From contig OV277861.1 in the NCBI GenBank assembly GCA_922989275.2, positions 42,819,623 through 42,883,622 on the forward strand: 64,000 bases of DNA, written 5' to 3'. The DNA comes from Gari tellinella (Eukaryota > Mollusca > Bivalvia > Cardiida > Psammobiidae). Below, piece by piece: positions 46,482 to 57,649 of this stretch (its first letter is position 1; each line of letters begins with the position of its first letter). Under the pieces are notes generated by a model, which had not been told where the DNA came from, ran no database searches, and saw nothing but the letters and a program-made list of their open reading frames with translations. A program made the translations under genes and the position numbers.

Positions 46482-47047
46482 CATAAGCAGTGTGTACCTA
46501 TGCAAGACATAAGCTTGGTTAAATAACGAAAATCACAAACTAAACCTAGTGGAAAAAATATTCATATTTTAAGAGTGGTGCGTTTTCATTGCGTTTGAGT
46601 ATACTTTGTGTGCAAGTATAATCAAAATCCATTAAAAACTGTAGTTGCAAGAGTGTGCAATGCTGTTAGATATGGCATTTTCAGCAATTCAAGGGCAGAT
46701 AACTCTTGACCTATTGGTCCGATGTCAACCATAATCATACTTATTTGAACTCTTATAGTCGTATACAATCTGAGCAAGTTTGAAAAAGACTGGATAAAAA
46801 TTGTGGCCTCTGTGTAAACACTGTTAAATATGGCATTTCCAGCAATTCAAAGGTAGATAACTCTCGACCTATCAACCATAATTGAACTCATTTGAACGCT
46901 AATGATTAGGGCTGACTATCAAGGCCAATTTCAACTATCGCCTGATTACTATCACTATACTATTACTATTGCTGCTTAACTATCGCGATAGTTATTGAAG
47001 GATTGTTATTGGTCATGATTTCAAAATAAAACAAGATCTTAAATGAT

Positions 47048-47986
47048 AACAAGAGCCCCATGGGGCATATTTCGCTCACCTGAGAATAGCTGAAAAAATG
47101 GAGATAATGATTTATGTCCAGGACTGACCTAGATATGCAACAGACCGGAACCATTTGAAAAAAAAATATGTACAGGATATTTAAAAGTGTCACCATACTG
47201 AATATAAAAGCTCTGGCCATATTAGTGTCAGAGAAGCAGACGTTTGAAATTTTCTCTTTACAACTCTATGTAAAACTGTGACCCCCGGGGCGGGGCCAAT
47301 TTTGACCCCAGGGGCATAATTTGAACAAACTTGATAGAGGACCTGTAGGCGATGCTAGGTGCCAAATATCTAAGCTCTGGCCCTTGTAGTTTCAGACGAG
47401 AAGATTTTTTAAGTTTTCATTGAAAAAAATCTATTTTTAGCTCCTGTGACCAAGTTATGCAACCGACCAGAACCATTTGCACACTTTTTGTATAGGACAT
47501 CTAAAAGTGTCACCATGCCAAATATCAAAGCTCTGCCCATATTAGTTTCAGAGGAAGAGACGTTTGAAAAATTCACTATATAACTCTATGTAAAACTGTG
47601 ACCCCCGGGGCGGGGCCAATTTTGACCCCAGGGGCATACTTTGAACAAACTCTATAGAGAACCTATAGATGATGCTATGTGCCAAATATCTAAGCTCTGG
47701 CCCTTGCAGTTTTTGACAAGAAGATTTTTTTAAGATTTCCTTAATTTTTCACTTTGGTTCCCATGGCAACCAGAGTTCAGCATTGTTTTCAATTCTTTAA
47801 ACAATTTGAAAGAGCTTGACCCAAGGAACATTCCTGTAAATTTTGGTTGAAATCTGTCAAGTGGTATAGGAGGAGATGTCATTTGAAGCAATTGTTAACG
47901 ACGACGGACAAGGCACGAAGCACGACTACGGACACAGGGCCATCCCAATAGCTCACCTTTTGCCTTTGGCTCAGGTGAGCTAAAAA
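47048..47986 (+). mobile_element. Pearl-like element F
   Basis: Left end AACAAGAGCCCCATGGGGC with GCTCACCTGAGAA. Right end TGCCTTTGGCTCAGGTGAGCTAAAAAA. Two ~320-bp units related to family C (GTGACC..TATGCAACxGACC). Confidence 0.75.
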
Positions 47987-49350
47987 ACGTATAGAGATTA
48001 GAGAACTTTAAATCCATAAAAAGAAACACATTTTAAGACAACCAACTGATATTAGAATGTTTGTGAGTTTATGGTTTCCAATTTTTCTTAAGAAAAATAA
48101 GTCTGTCAACATGGTCTGTGTGTAGAGCAGACCTCTGTGCGGTTACAATATGTGGGGGTAACGTGACTTGGAAGTAATAATCATTTCTTTTCAAAATATG
48201 TCGGTAAAAATCCGCGAAAACTGATGACAACTTGTAATGTCTACCATGTTTTTGTAACACAAAAGCTTGACAGAATTGATTAAATAACGATCTTGATAGC
48301 ACGTGCCGATGTGTTTTTTCTGAAGTTGTTCACGGAGATTTCGAAAAATCTACAATATCGTTCAAATAACTCTATCGACGCAACTTACGATTTTACGATC
48401 AATACCAGGTTGGCAACGCCCACCCAGGTTGACACACGCCAAAGATACTTGTTTTTGATATACAGTTACATGCATGGAGTACCAACATTCACTGTGTCAA
48501 GTTAAAGTTCCAACAATGATATTTAATGTACTCAGCTGAATAGTGTATTAGATTTGCATGTGGGGAAGCATATTAAGTATAATAATTGATCAGGTCTAAA
48601 TACAATAGGTTTATCTTCAATCCTTACAGGTTAATCCTTATCATTCTTTATAAAGGTAGATCTAAAGGTCTTCTATTTGGACATGTTTTCTGCTCAGTTT
48701 CTGAAAGTGACCTTTCCACTGTTTTCAGTGCTAACGTTTCGCACAGTATGATCTCTGACAGTACCAAATAGTTTTGATCTGGATGGAATGTAGAGTCATA
48801 CAATATCTGATTTCGATCCAAACTCTTACAGTAAGGCAGGGTTTGGTGCAGATAAGGGTTACAACAGGTGTGAAAACTTCACATTGCCACCTCTAGCATG
48901 AAGTTATACAGGTGTAAGCCAAGAATGGCTTAACATGCTAGTGCATTTTTAAAGTATCTTAAAAAATATTTATTTATGCTTTTCGGTGGATTACCGGAAA
49001 ATAGCAGTGGATTATCACTTGGTAATCCACTGCAGTGGATTATCACCAATTGCCGTTTTCCCCGTAGGGCTCCCCAAAAATCGTAGTCAATCGTGTCTTA
49101 TCGTTAAATTCCGGCAGTCCGATTTGTCACGAACCACTCAACTGATGAACACGAATCCAAAATCGGGAGCAACGACGTAATTTGGATGACGTCAAATCAA
49201 TAAATAAGTGACGTCATCGTACGGGAAACTGTTTTGTTAATGTGTTCGATGTAAACTTGGGGCTCAACACGGGGTAAATAATGTACTTTCGCTTTCACAA
49301 TTGTCGAACAATTTCGTTTAAAAAGTGGCTTAAAAGCATAAATAAATAGA
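47987..49350. other. No gene seen; scattered hairpins
   Basis: Contains an HP1-like pair near 48766-48835 and a local repeat CAGTGGATTATCAC at 49003-49045. No supported exon. Confidence 0.45.
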
Positions 49351-49506
49351 ATAATTGTATTTTTTCAGTATAAGATCGAATTTAATCCATTTGGTGAACA
49401 TCAGACTGTTATATTTTCACTCGTGGCTTTGCCACTCGTGAAAATATAACGTCTGATGTTCACTCAGTGGATTAAATTTCGATCTTATACTGAAAAAAAC
49501 AATTAT
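49351..49506. repeat. 156-bp palindrome
   Basis: ATAATTGTATTTTTTCAGTA at the left is inverted at 49487-49506. Arms of about 70 bp meet at CTCGTGGCTTTGCCACTCG-type inner stems. Mismatches are few. Confidence 0.85.
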
Positions 49507-50131
49507 CCTCTATATCATGGTTTTTTTCAAGAGATATTTATGATGCATTATAGAAAATAGAGAAAATCATATGTTGCTCCACAGTTTAAGCTTGTCTGTC
49601 TTTCGAAGAAAAAAATCCCCAAGCTATTCTCATCAGAAGAAAGCTCATCTACGAGCTTTCTGCTTTACACTCATCAAGAAAGTGCTTTAAACTGGCACCT
49701 GTAATTTATGCCATTATTGAATTTCATTTGTGGCTCTTAGTCTTATGTGCAGGAGTAGGTTATATGCGCTTCTGTGAAGGAAATGTTTAAGGGCTAACAT
49801 ATCTTACAAACTATTCTTCCATACCCATTGGTAACTGAAAGGGGGCTTTGACTTTTCAAGCTGTATATATCTTCTTACGTTTCCAATCTCTATGAATGTA
49901 GCTGACATGAACTTGTAGATAAAAACATATCAGTTAGATAATTTACATTATATGGTTATATAAAAGTTATTTTTTCAGTCATACATTTTTCGATTGTTAT
50001 CATAGCTTGAAAAAAAATGTAATGTGTAATGTAATGCATTACTTTGCCAATGTAATTGTAATTTAATTCATTACAATTGTAAAAGTTGAGTAATTGTAAT
50101 TTAATGCACTCTTTTGGCAATGTAATTGTTA

Positions 50132-50294
50132 AAGGAATAAACAACATCTTTTTGACGTTCATGACGGTATGACTACATTAGCTTCGCAGGGGGTAAATTG
50201 CGTAAACGCCCGAAGGGCGTTTACGTTGAATTTTCCCCCCGAAGCTAATGTAGTCATACCGTCATGAGCGGCAAAGAGATGTTGTTTATTCCTT
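50132..50294. repeat. 163-bp palindrome
   Basis: AAGGAATAAACAACATCT at the left is inverted at the right (AGATGTTGTTTATTCCTT). The centre is AACGCCCGAAGGGCGTT. It lies in a TAATGTAATTG-type low-complexity region. Confidence 0.85.
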
Positions 50295-50880
50295 ATATTT
50301 ATATTTTCTGTCTTGTAAATTAAATGTGTTTATTGGCCAGATTTGTTTTTCTTTATAAGAATTTATCATATACCGGTTTAAGAGGTTTGATAGATGTAAT
50401 GTCGATGTAATAGCCATTCCAGTTTCTAAATATGGTGAGAAAGTAGTCCCAGCTACATCTACTGTAACTGTATTAAAAATTCAGGATTGTTTCCAGTAAA
50501 CTTTCTCTCTGTGAATGGAAAAGACTTACAAGGCAAACAAATAACAGTGCAACTTGAATATCTATTGCCAAAGCACGTTCTAAAAATACAGGTCGCGGTT
50601 GTTTTCTTAACCAATTTACACACATAGCAACGCGATGGCAACGACCTATGGGTCTGTATCACTCCGCTAGTGTCATATGACCGTCGACCAATGGGAGCCT
50701 AGTGTTAAATGCGCGATGTAGTCTATTTGAAGAAGTCCACGAATAGCACGTGGAAAATCCGAACTGGCTAAAACCAGTTTCGAATTGTAGGTTCATCGAG
50801 GGATGACCTTCAAATTTTTAATACGATTACATAAAGACTTTACAGAGTTAATGTAAATATAATGTAATGAATTACATTCT
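50295..50880. other. No recognisable gene
   Basis: Unique-looking sequence; short frames only. Confidence 0.4.
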
Positions 50881-50889
50881 CAAGTAATT

Positions 50890-51860
50890 GACCCCATGCC
50901 TCAATACCAGTGACCTCAACCTTTAAGTAAGGGTCCATGTTTAGGTTTATAAATCTGTGTGTAAGTTTCAAAAAATGCCAATGGTTCAATGTTCATTGAG
51001 ATATACCTTTCATATTCGGTTTGCATGTGTATATGGACAAGACCTTTCCTCGCATGTCAACAGTTTTAACCCAGTGACCTGAACTTAGGGTCCGCGTTTA
51101 AGTTTTGAAATTTTCTTTAAGGTTTCGAAAAAACTTTCAACTCCTATTTCCCTTTAAAGAGGGCTTGCAACCGGATTTAGCATTAAAAATAGTAATTGTG
51201 TACATGGTAAGGTATACACATGTATAACAGATATTAAAGAAATATCTCGAGGGACAAGGGAGTTATAAGCATTTTTTAAAACCTAAACACAAATTTAGAA
51301 ACATAAGCGCTAGCCCTAAGTTCAATGTCAAAGTCACTGGGCTAAAAAAAATTACGTTTTAAAAGGTATTGTCCATAAACACATGCATGCTAAATATGAA
51401 AGGAATATTTCAATGAACAAAGGAGTTATAGGCATTTTGAGAAACCTAAACACGGATTTCGAAACTTAAACACAGACTTTAAGTTCAAGGTCAAGGTCAC
51501 AGGCAAGGATCAAACATTTTGTGTGTATGGAAAGATCTTGTCCATAAACACAAACACACCAAATATGGAAACAATACCTCATGGGGTATAGAAGAATTTA
51601 GCCTTTTGAGATATATAAACGCAGATTTCGAAACCTAAACCTGGGCCCTTACTTCAAGGTCAAGGTCACTGGGGTAGAATTATTTATGTGCATGGTAAGG
51701 TTTTGTCAATATAAACATGAATACCGGTTTTGTAAGCAATATCTCAAGGTATATAGGAGTAATAAACATTTTTTCGAAACCAAAACGCAGATTTCGAAAC
51801 CTAAATGTGGGCTCTAACTTCAAGGTCAAGGTCAATAGGTAGAAATATTTTGTATACATG
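50890..51860. repeat. Satellite-type repeat J2, two orientations
   Basis: Units of the J1 type appear first in reverse (50890-51160) and then in forward orientation (51200-51860), meeting near 51170. Confidence 0.65.
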
Positions 51861-52145
51861 AAAATATATTGTCCAAATACACTGCTGCCAACATCTAATT
51901 GGTCATATTTGAAAAACAAATATTTTAAAAAGTGTACATTGCAGGGGCCTAATTTTTTGTATGCCGTATACTGTCTAATATTTCTATTCACATCACTGAA
52001 AATGTTAATCATCGATGCCGATAAGCAGTGGCCATTTTGCATGTTTTTGACTTTTTGCACCTGGTGCACATGATAAGTTTTGCTCGTGTTATAATTTTTT
52101 GTCATTGTGTTCTCTAAATCTTGACAACATAGAAAAACAAATCAT

Positions 52146-53121
52146 AACAAGAATATCGTTCCCAACGATGGATGCTCCCCACAAAGAAAAAGCCCAAGGT
52201 ATAGCATGTTTAGTAGATGAACACAGTAACAAGTTTCATCAACTTACGATGTAACATTCAGGAGATATGCTTCAGACAAAAATGAATTTATTATGAAAAA
52301 GGGAGGCAATTCAATTTTTGGAGATGACAGAGTTATAATTCTTGTGTACTACACTTCTTTTTGTCATCCGCTAACACAGTATCAAGGTTCAAGTTACAGT
52401 GCGGCAGAAAATTTGATTTTTTTTTAAATTTATGTAGAAAAAGGGAGATAATTCAATATTGGGAGATGGCAGAGTTATGGTTCTTGAGTACAGCACTCTT
52501 TCTGTCATCTCGTATCACTGTATCAAGTTTCATCAACATACAATGCAATGCTCAGAAGATCTGCTCCAGAACAAATTTGATTTTTTTTAAATAGAAAAGG
52601 GGAGATAATTAAATATTGGGAGATGATAGTCATGGTTCTTGTGTACTGCACCTCCTTATGTCATCACCTATCACTGTATCAAGTTCCATTAACTTACGGT
52701 GTAACAGTCAAGAGATATACTCCGGACACATTTTATTTGTATTTTTAGAAAAAGGGAGATAATTCAATATTGGGAGATGACAGAGTTACCGTTCTTGTGT
52801 ACTGCACTTCCTTTAGTCATCCTCTATCACTGTTACAAGTTTCATCAACGTTCAGTGTAAGGGTCCAGAGATATGCTCCGGACAAAATTGATTTTTTATG
52901 AGAAAAAGGGAGATAATTCAAAATTGGGAGATGAGATAGTTACGGTTCTTGTGTACTGCACCTCCTCCTGTCATTCTCTATCACTGTATCAAGTTTCATC
53001 AACCTACAGTGTACCGTTCAAGAGATATGCTCCGGACAAAAAAGCGTGACGGACGGACAGACAGACGGAAACACGGTAAAGCGGCGACTATATGCTCCCC
53101 CCTAAAGGGGAGCATAATAAA
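52146..53121 (+). mobile_element. Pearl-like element H
   Basis: Left end AACAAGAATATCGTTCCCAA with the stem ATCGTT..AACGAT and ATGCTCCCC. Right end GGGGAGCATAATAAA (inverse) after GACGGACGGACAGACAGACG. Five units of ~135 bp with GGGAGATAATTCAATATTGG. Confidence 0.75.
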
Positions 53122-53689
53122 CAGATATGCCACGCATGCGTGTGAAGGAACGGTCAATGGCAGGAGGGGTGATGACAGCTGGCTACATCTTGGGGGAGGT
53201 GTGTGGTTTTCTTTGTTGTTACGGGACAGAAATAGCTTACATTTGAAACACATTTCTGTATCGAGCAAACTTTTATGACGCGAACCATTTTTTAGGTAGC
53301 TATATTGTTCAAAAGACTATTGTTCACAATCAAGCGTCTGTGTAGCGTCCTTGACTTCCGTTGGAATCCTCCTAGAGAGTCACAACTCCGGGCCATGATC
53401 GTTACATCATAAACAGCACCGGGGGCGACGTCATTTGAGTTGGCAATCGTATGCAATGAACCATTTGTGAGATATCTGAGGAAACGTGATGAAATTAGGC
53501 TTTTGAATCATAGTTGACGTCAACGTCAACTTTCCGAACGTCACAATTGCGGTTCAACAAATTCTTTTTCTTAAATTCGTCTCAAATTACTATTTTTAAT
53601 CATCCAATTTAATTTTCAAGGACGTACACGAGTGTTTCGCCGGCGAGGCGAAGGGTATACAGAGGCAAACATCATCGAGACAGAACAGT

Positions 53690-54160
53690 ATGGTGGGACT
53701 CTTTGATGACGTGGGATGGGCTATCTCTGCATTCCAAAACAGATTTGATAAGAGTACAACGCCGTCTAAATGAGTAGTTCCAGGGACAGCTTGTGCGTCC
53801 CCCATCAAATTCGCGATAACAGGCCCAAGATTTTAGCGCAATATGATGCCCCGTGTCATGCCGCCACATAACATATTCTTGTTGCAAATAATGGTGTTGT
53901 ATGCCTTGGTCTCCACGCAGCCCTGAGTTTAGTCCTATTGAGCTCATTTTGGACATCACTGACAGGAGTGCGACTTTGGCGAGACCATCAGACTATCGCA
54001 CACTTGGAAGCTGTCCTGCGGACTGAATGGGCTGCGTTCGACCTTTGTATGTGTGCCATTTACGTCAATTCAATACGAGACACGTGTGTGACAGTGATAA
54101 GGGCTAATCGGGGGCACATACGAGATTTGGTTCCGTTAGTTCACCATAAATGCTAGAATG
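53690..54160 (+). pseudogene. Tc1-like transposase remnant
   Basis: Plus-strand frames read DAPCHAAT (the NDNAPCHxA block around the second catalytic Asp), SPEFSPIELILDITDRSATL (SPDLNPIEHxWDxLxRRV block) and RTEWAAF..NSIRDTCVTVI (the EEW..SMRRR tail) in different frames. Terminal repeats were not identified. Confidence 0.7.
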
Positions 54161-54324
54161 TAAAAGACGACTTTCAGAATCGTGCTATCTGTGACTTTTG
54201 TTTTGGGGGTAATGTTGTTAGAATAGCTGTGCATTTTTGTTGGAATGAATCAGAGGAAAATAAATTGGCGTATCTGATGTCAAAATGTTTGTAGATCATT
54301 TATAGTAAATAATAATATGTATTG

Positions 54325-54532
54325 CATCAGAGCACCAGATAAGGGTAGTTTTTCAAAAACTAAAATCTTTATTTCTGAATTAAACCCTATGGTGTCACTA
54401 CTCATTAGAATCGTCTCTTCGAGACGATTCTAATGAGTAGTAACACCATAGGATTTGGTGCTAAAAAGAGTGAGAAAATGTTGGATTTGTTGAAAAAACT
54501 ACCTCTTATCTGGAGCCCTGATTGCATATTTA
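54325..54532. repeat. ~205-bp palindrome
   Basis: Outer arms with CCAGATAAGGGTAGTTTTT and its inverse, and inner near-perfect ~33-bp arms (CCTATGGTGTCACTACTCAT..) meeting at CTCTTCGAG. Confidence 0.8.
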
Positions 54533-54579
54533 ATTTTGTCTGAACAGCTAGTTATACAACTGACCAATTAGAAGTTGGC

Positions 54580-54893
54580 GGCAGTGTACATATGCATGCC
54601 AAATATGAAAGGAATATCTCAATGAACATAGGAACTCGAGGCATTTTTCAAAACCTTAACACAGATTTTGAAACCCTAAACATGAGCCCTAAGTTCAAGG
54701 TCACAGGGTTCAAACTTTTTTATGTGCATGGAAAGGTCCTGTCCGTATACACACACATACCAAATATGAAAGCAATACCTCAAGGGCCATAGGATTTTTT
54801 AACTTGAAACTGCTAACGGGAACGGGAACAGGAACGGCAACGCCGACGACCGGGTGACAACATAAGCTCTTGGACACAGTCTGGCGAGCTAAA
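54580..54893 (+). repeat. J3 satellite-type repeat with pearl-like tail
   Basis: Two J units followed by GGGAACGGGAACAGGAACGG and a terminus CTGGCGAGCTAAAAAC that resembles the GAGCTAAAAA ends of the pearl-like elements. Suggests the J satellite is the core of yet another such family. Confidence 0.55.
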
Positions 54894-55154
54894 AACTAGA
54901 AACAGGCTATGGAGTAAAGGGTTTAAGTAGGTTGATAGTAGGCAGAATGCATACTATGATTTACTTTCAGTTTGCTTTAAGCTACCATCTGATAGGATAT
55001 ATTTTAAGCTATCATCTGATAGGAGATAAAACAAATTCTAATGCTGCATATTTATGACAGTATACAGTGAACTATTTTCTTCAGAGAAGGAATAAGTTAA
55101 TGGCGTAAAACAGTGTATCTATGGACAAATGGGTTAAGTTAGTGTAATACTTAC

Positions 55155-56007
55155 ATCACTGTTAATATCCCCATTTAGATCATCTGTGGCCCCTGGCTCC
55201 AACTTTACAATGATTACTGAAACTTGATCGGCATCTCTGTTTTGGTTTAGCTGAGACAGTGGCTGAGCATGAGCCTCTTTCCACTGTGTATATTCATCTG
55301 TGACCTCTGGCTCCAACTTTACAGTGATTGCTGTATCTTGATCGGCATCTCTGTTTTGGTTTAGCTGAGACAGTGGCTGAGCATGAGCCTCTTTCCACTG
55401 TGTATATTCATCTGTGACCTCTGGCTCCAACTTTACTGTGATAGCTGCATCTTGATCTGCATCTCTGATCTGGTTTAGCTGAGACAGAGGCTGAGCATGA
55501 GGCTGTCTCCACTGTGTATCTTCATTTGTGGCCTCTGGCTCCAACTTTACAGTGATTGCTGCATCTTGATCTGCATCTATGATTTGGACTAGCTGAGGCA
55601 GAGACTGAGCCTGTCTCCATTGTGTATATTCACTGGAGGTTGCCAGAGTTGTGCTATTCTGTGTCCAATCTGTATTCAAACTGAAGGTTCCCGGAGCTGT
55701 GCCAGCCTGTGTCCACTCTGTATTCTCACTGGAGGTTGCCAGAGCTGTGCTTTTCTGTGTCCAATCTGTATTCAAACTGAAGGTTCCCCGAGCTGTGCCA
55801 GCCTGAGTCCACTCTGTATTCTCACTGGAGGTTGCCAGAGCTGTGCTTTTCTGTCTCCAATCTGTATTCTCACTGGAGGCTACCGGAGCTGTACCCTCCC
55901 GTCTGGTCCCATCCTCCTCATTTACATCTGTGTAGTTAACACATCTTGGGTTGTCATTGCTCTGCGTTTCATCATCAGCACCTTCATCATCTTCACCACT
56001 ACCAATC
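55155..56007 (-). CDS. Coding exon with tandem VKLE repeats, copy 2
   Basis: An 853-nt exon on the minus strand between acceptor TTTTCTTAG (right edge) and donor GTAAGT (left edge), open throughout. It starts in phase 1 (IGSGEDDEGADDE, acidic) and continues with ~32-residue repeats (ENTEWTQAGTAPGTFSLNTD). Four 38-residue repeats (114 nt each) of the LSQLNQNRDADQ..VKLEP..TDEYTQWKEAHA type follow. Four psi-K-x-E sites (VKLE) are present. Compared with copy 1 the N-terminal repeat block is expanded and the 38-residue block is uninterrupted. It ends in phase 0, compatible with the zinc-finger exon at 39292. Disordered and low complexity; function as a SUMO-modified regulatory region is inference. 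Confidence 0.7.
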
Positions 56008-56158
56008 CTAAGAAAACAAAAATAATAACAAGACTGTATTCAGTAAGTGTTAATGCCCCCTCTGTGGCAACCTCCCCAATATATTCAGAATCCAACTTAG
56101 TTCAAGATCAAATTAAGGGTTGGTGATATAGGTGTATTGGAAATGGTGCAAGGCAAAT

Positions 56159-57206
56159 CAGGGTTTGACATTAACTTTTTTTTTCACTAGACATTTGGTC
56201 TTGTAGCCTGCAAACATTACTAGACCAGACCAAAAAGTCGGTAGACCAAACAGAAGCAACTGAATCTTTGGTAAACTTTATAAACCCTGATCCTATAACA
56301 GTTGTGACAGTGTCTCATCTGAGAAAATTCAACAGATTCAGTCGCCATTTCTCGCAAAACTTTCTCTGTCTATTTTGCTTTTCATAGCGTGTCTTTGACT
56401 CCGCCATAGCTGTACTCGCCCTTTTCTCTTCCTTTATCTAACCACTAAAACCGAAGCTGAATTAATAAATCTGACATGATTTGCCGTTTCGATGTACACA
56501 AACCGAAAAGCGTTCGCTCAATGTCGTATTTAAACTTGGCAGAAAAACGGATATTTTCGTTAACAAAACAAATAATATATCAGAATTAGGATTGATTCGG
56601 GTTTCGCACGAAAAGATGATACAAAATTGTGTTTCAGGTGAAATAATTGCATTGTACATGTAGATACTTACGACAATCATGGTAGTGAAAAAGTGTGGGA
56701 AAGTGTAATATCCTGTAACTATCGAGAAATATCGGTTCGCAGAATAAATTGTCATTTTCAATCCCAAAAACTGAGACTGCAGTTACCTTTTCGGATATTG
56801 TACTTTTATATTAAAAACAACACAATCAGGTGTTTTAAGTAGAACGCGAGATGATCAAATAATCACACCGATATTTTCCGTAACTGAACCGGATTTTACT
56901 CTTTGCCCTAGTTACTGCGGGATAGTTACTACTGCTAATTTTAGAACAAGGTTTCCCCTAGAGTTTTATTTAGATGCGGAAAGAGTTTTGAGGTCTGAAC
57001 AACCTGCTTGTCTAAAACCACATTGGCAAACTGGGCAGGATTTTTAGCTTGAACATAATAATGTCCTTTTCTAAATGCTTTACTTTAAAAAAATCATCCT
57101 CAGATTTTAACTAGAGCATTCGGGTTGGTAACTGCGAGGGATCACAAGACCGAACGTTGTCGTTACTAGTGAATGTCGTTCGGACGTAGGCCAATGTCGA
57201 ACCCTG
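56159..57206. mobile_element. hAT-like non-autonomous element in SD2 copy 2
   Basis: CAGGGTTTGACATTAAC at the left and the inverse of CAGGGTTCGACATTGGCC at the right are hAT-style ends. The element interrupts GGCAAATGAAAATAGT, which is intact in copy 1 at 11441-11456. The flanks CAAAT and AAAAT may be an eroded target duplication. No transposase frame seen. Confidence 0.75.
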
Positions 57207-57649
57207 AAAATGAAAATAGTTTAATTCCAATAGAGGTCATAGTCAAACTGAGGCTTGGTGATAAGGGAGCATTAGGAATGGTACAAACCTCCAAGGCAAC
57301 AACTGTATAAGTATCAAAACATTCTAGTAAGTGGTGTTGATTCTAGGCGAAATGGTAAAATCTGGTTAAACTCGTACACACGGACGGACAGGACAATGAC
57401 TATATGCCTCCACATCAATCGATGACTGGGGCATAAAAAATATCAGTGCTTAACCATTTCTTCCTTGAAATTTCAAATGTACAATTCCAGTTTCCAATTT
57501 AGTCTGGTCTGTTTTGTTTTTATGATTGCTGTTTTACAATGTTTTACTAATTGGCAAACAGCACAAACTCTAATCAGAGGACTCCCTCTGATCTAGATCT
57601 TCACTGTTTGCACATTACAAGGGTACTAGTCAGAGGTACAGTTTGTAAT

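Larger units (their letters stand above)
44495..46601 (-). mobile_element. Tc1-like transposon containing pearl-like E
   Basis: TACTCAAACGCAGAATACGC at the left and GCGTTTGAGTA at the right, each flanked by TA. Its outer 13 bp match the Tc1-like element at 4372, so both belong to one lineage. Pearl-like E is inserted at 45244-46481. Confidence 0.75.
44183..46905 (+). mobile_element. Pearl-like A5, interrupted by a Tc1-like element
   Basis: Left end AACAAGAAGGCCTGAAGGCC. The A-family core resumes after the Tc1 element at 46602 with CTTTGTGTGCAAGTATAATC and fades near 46905 without a right terminus. Confidence 0.7.

Noticed and set aside
51680..52105. 141-residue minus-strand frame
   Set aside because: Runs through J-type satellite units; no motif and no conservation between units.
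55620..56126. 168-residue cysteine-rich plus-strand frame, and its counterpart at 11041-11448
   Set aside because: Antisense shadow of the VKLE repeats. The minus-strand reading has matching splice sites and phases in both copies, the plus-strand one does not.
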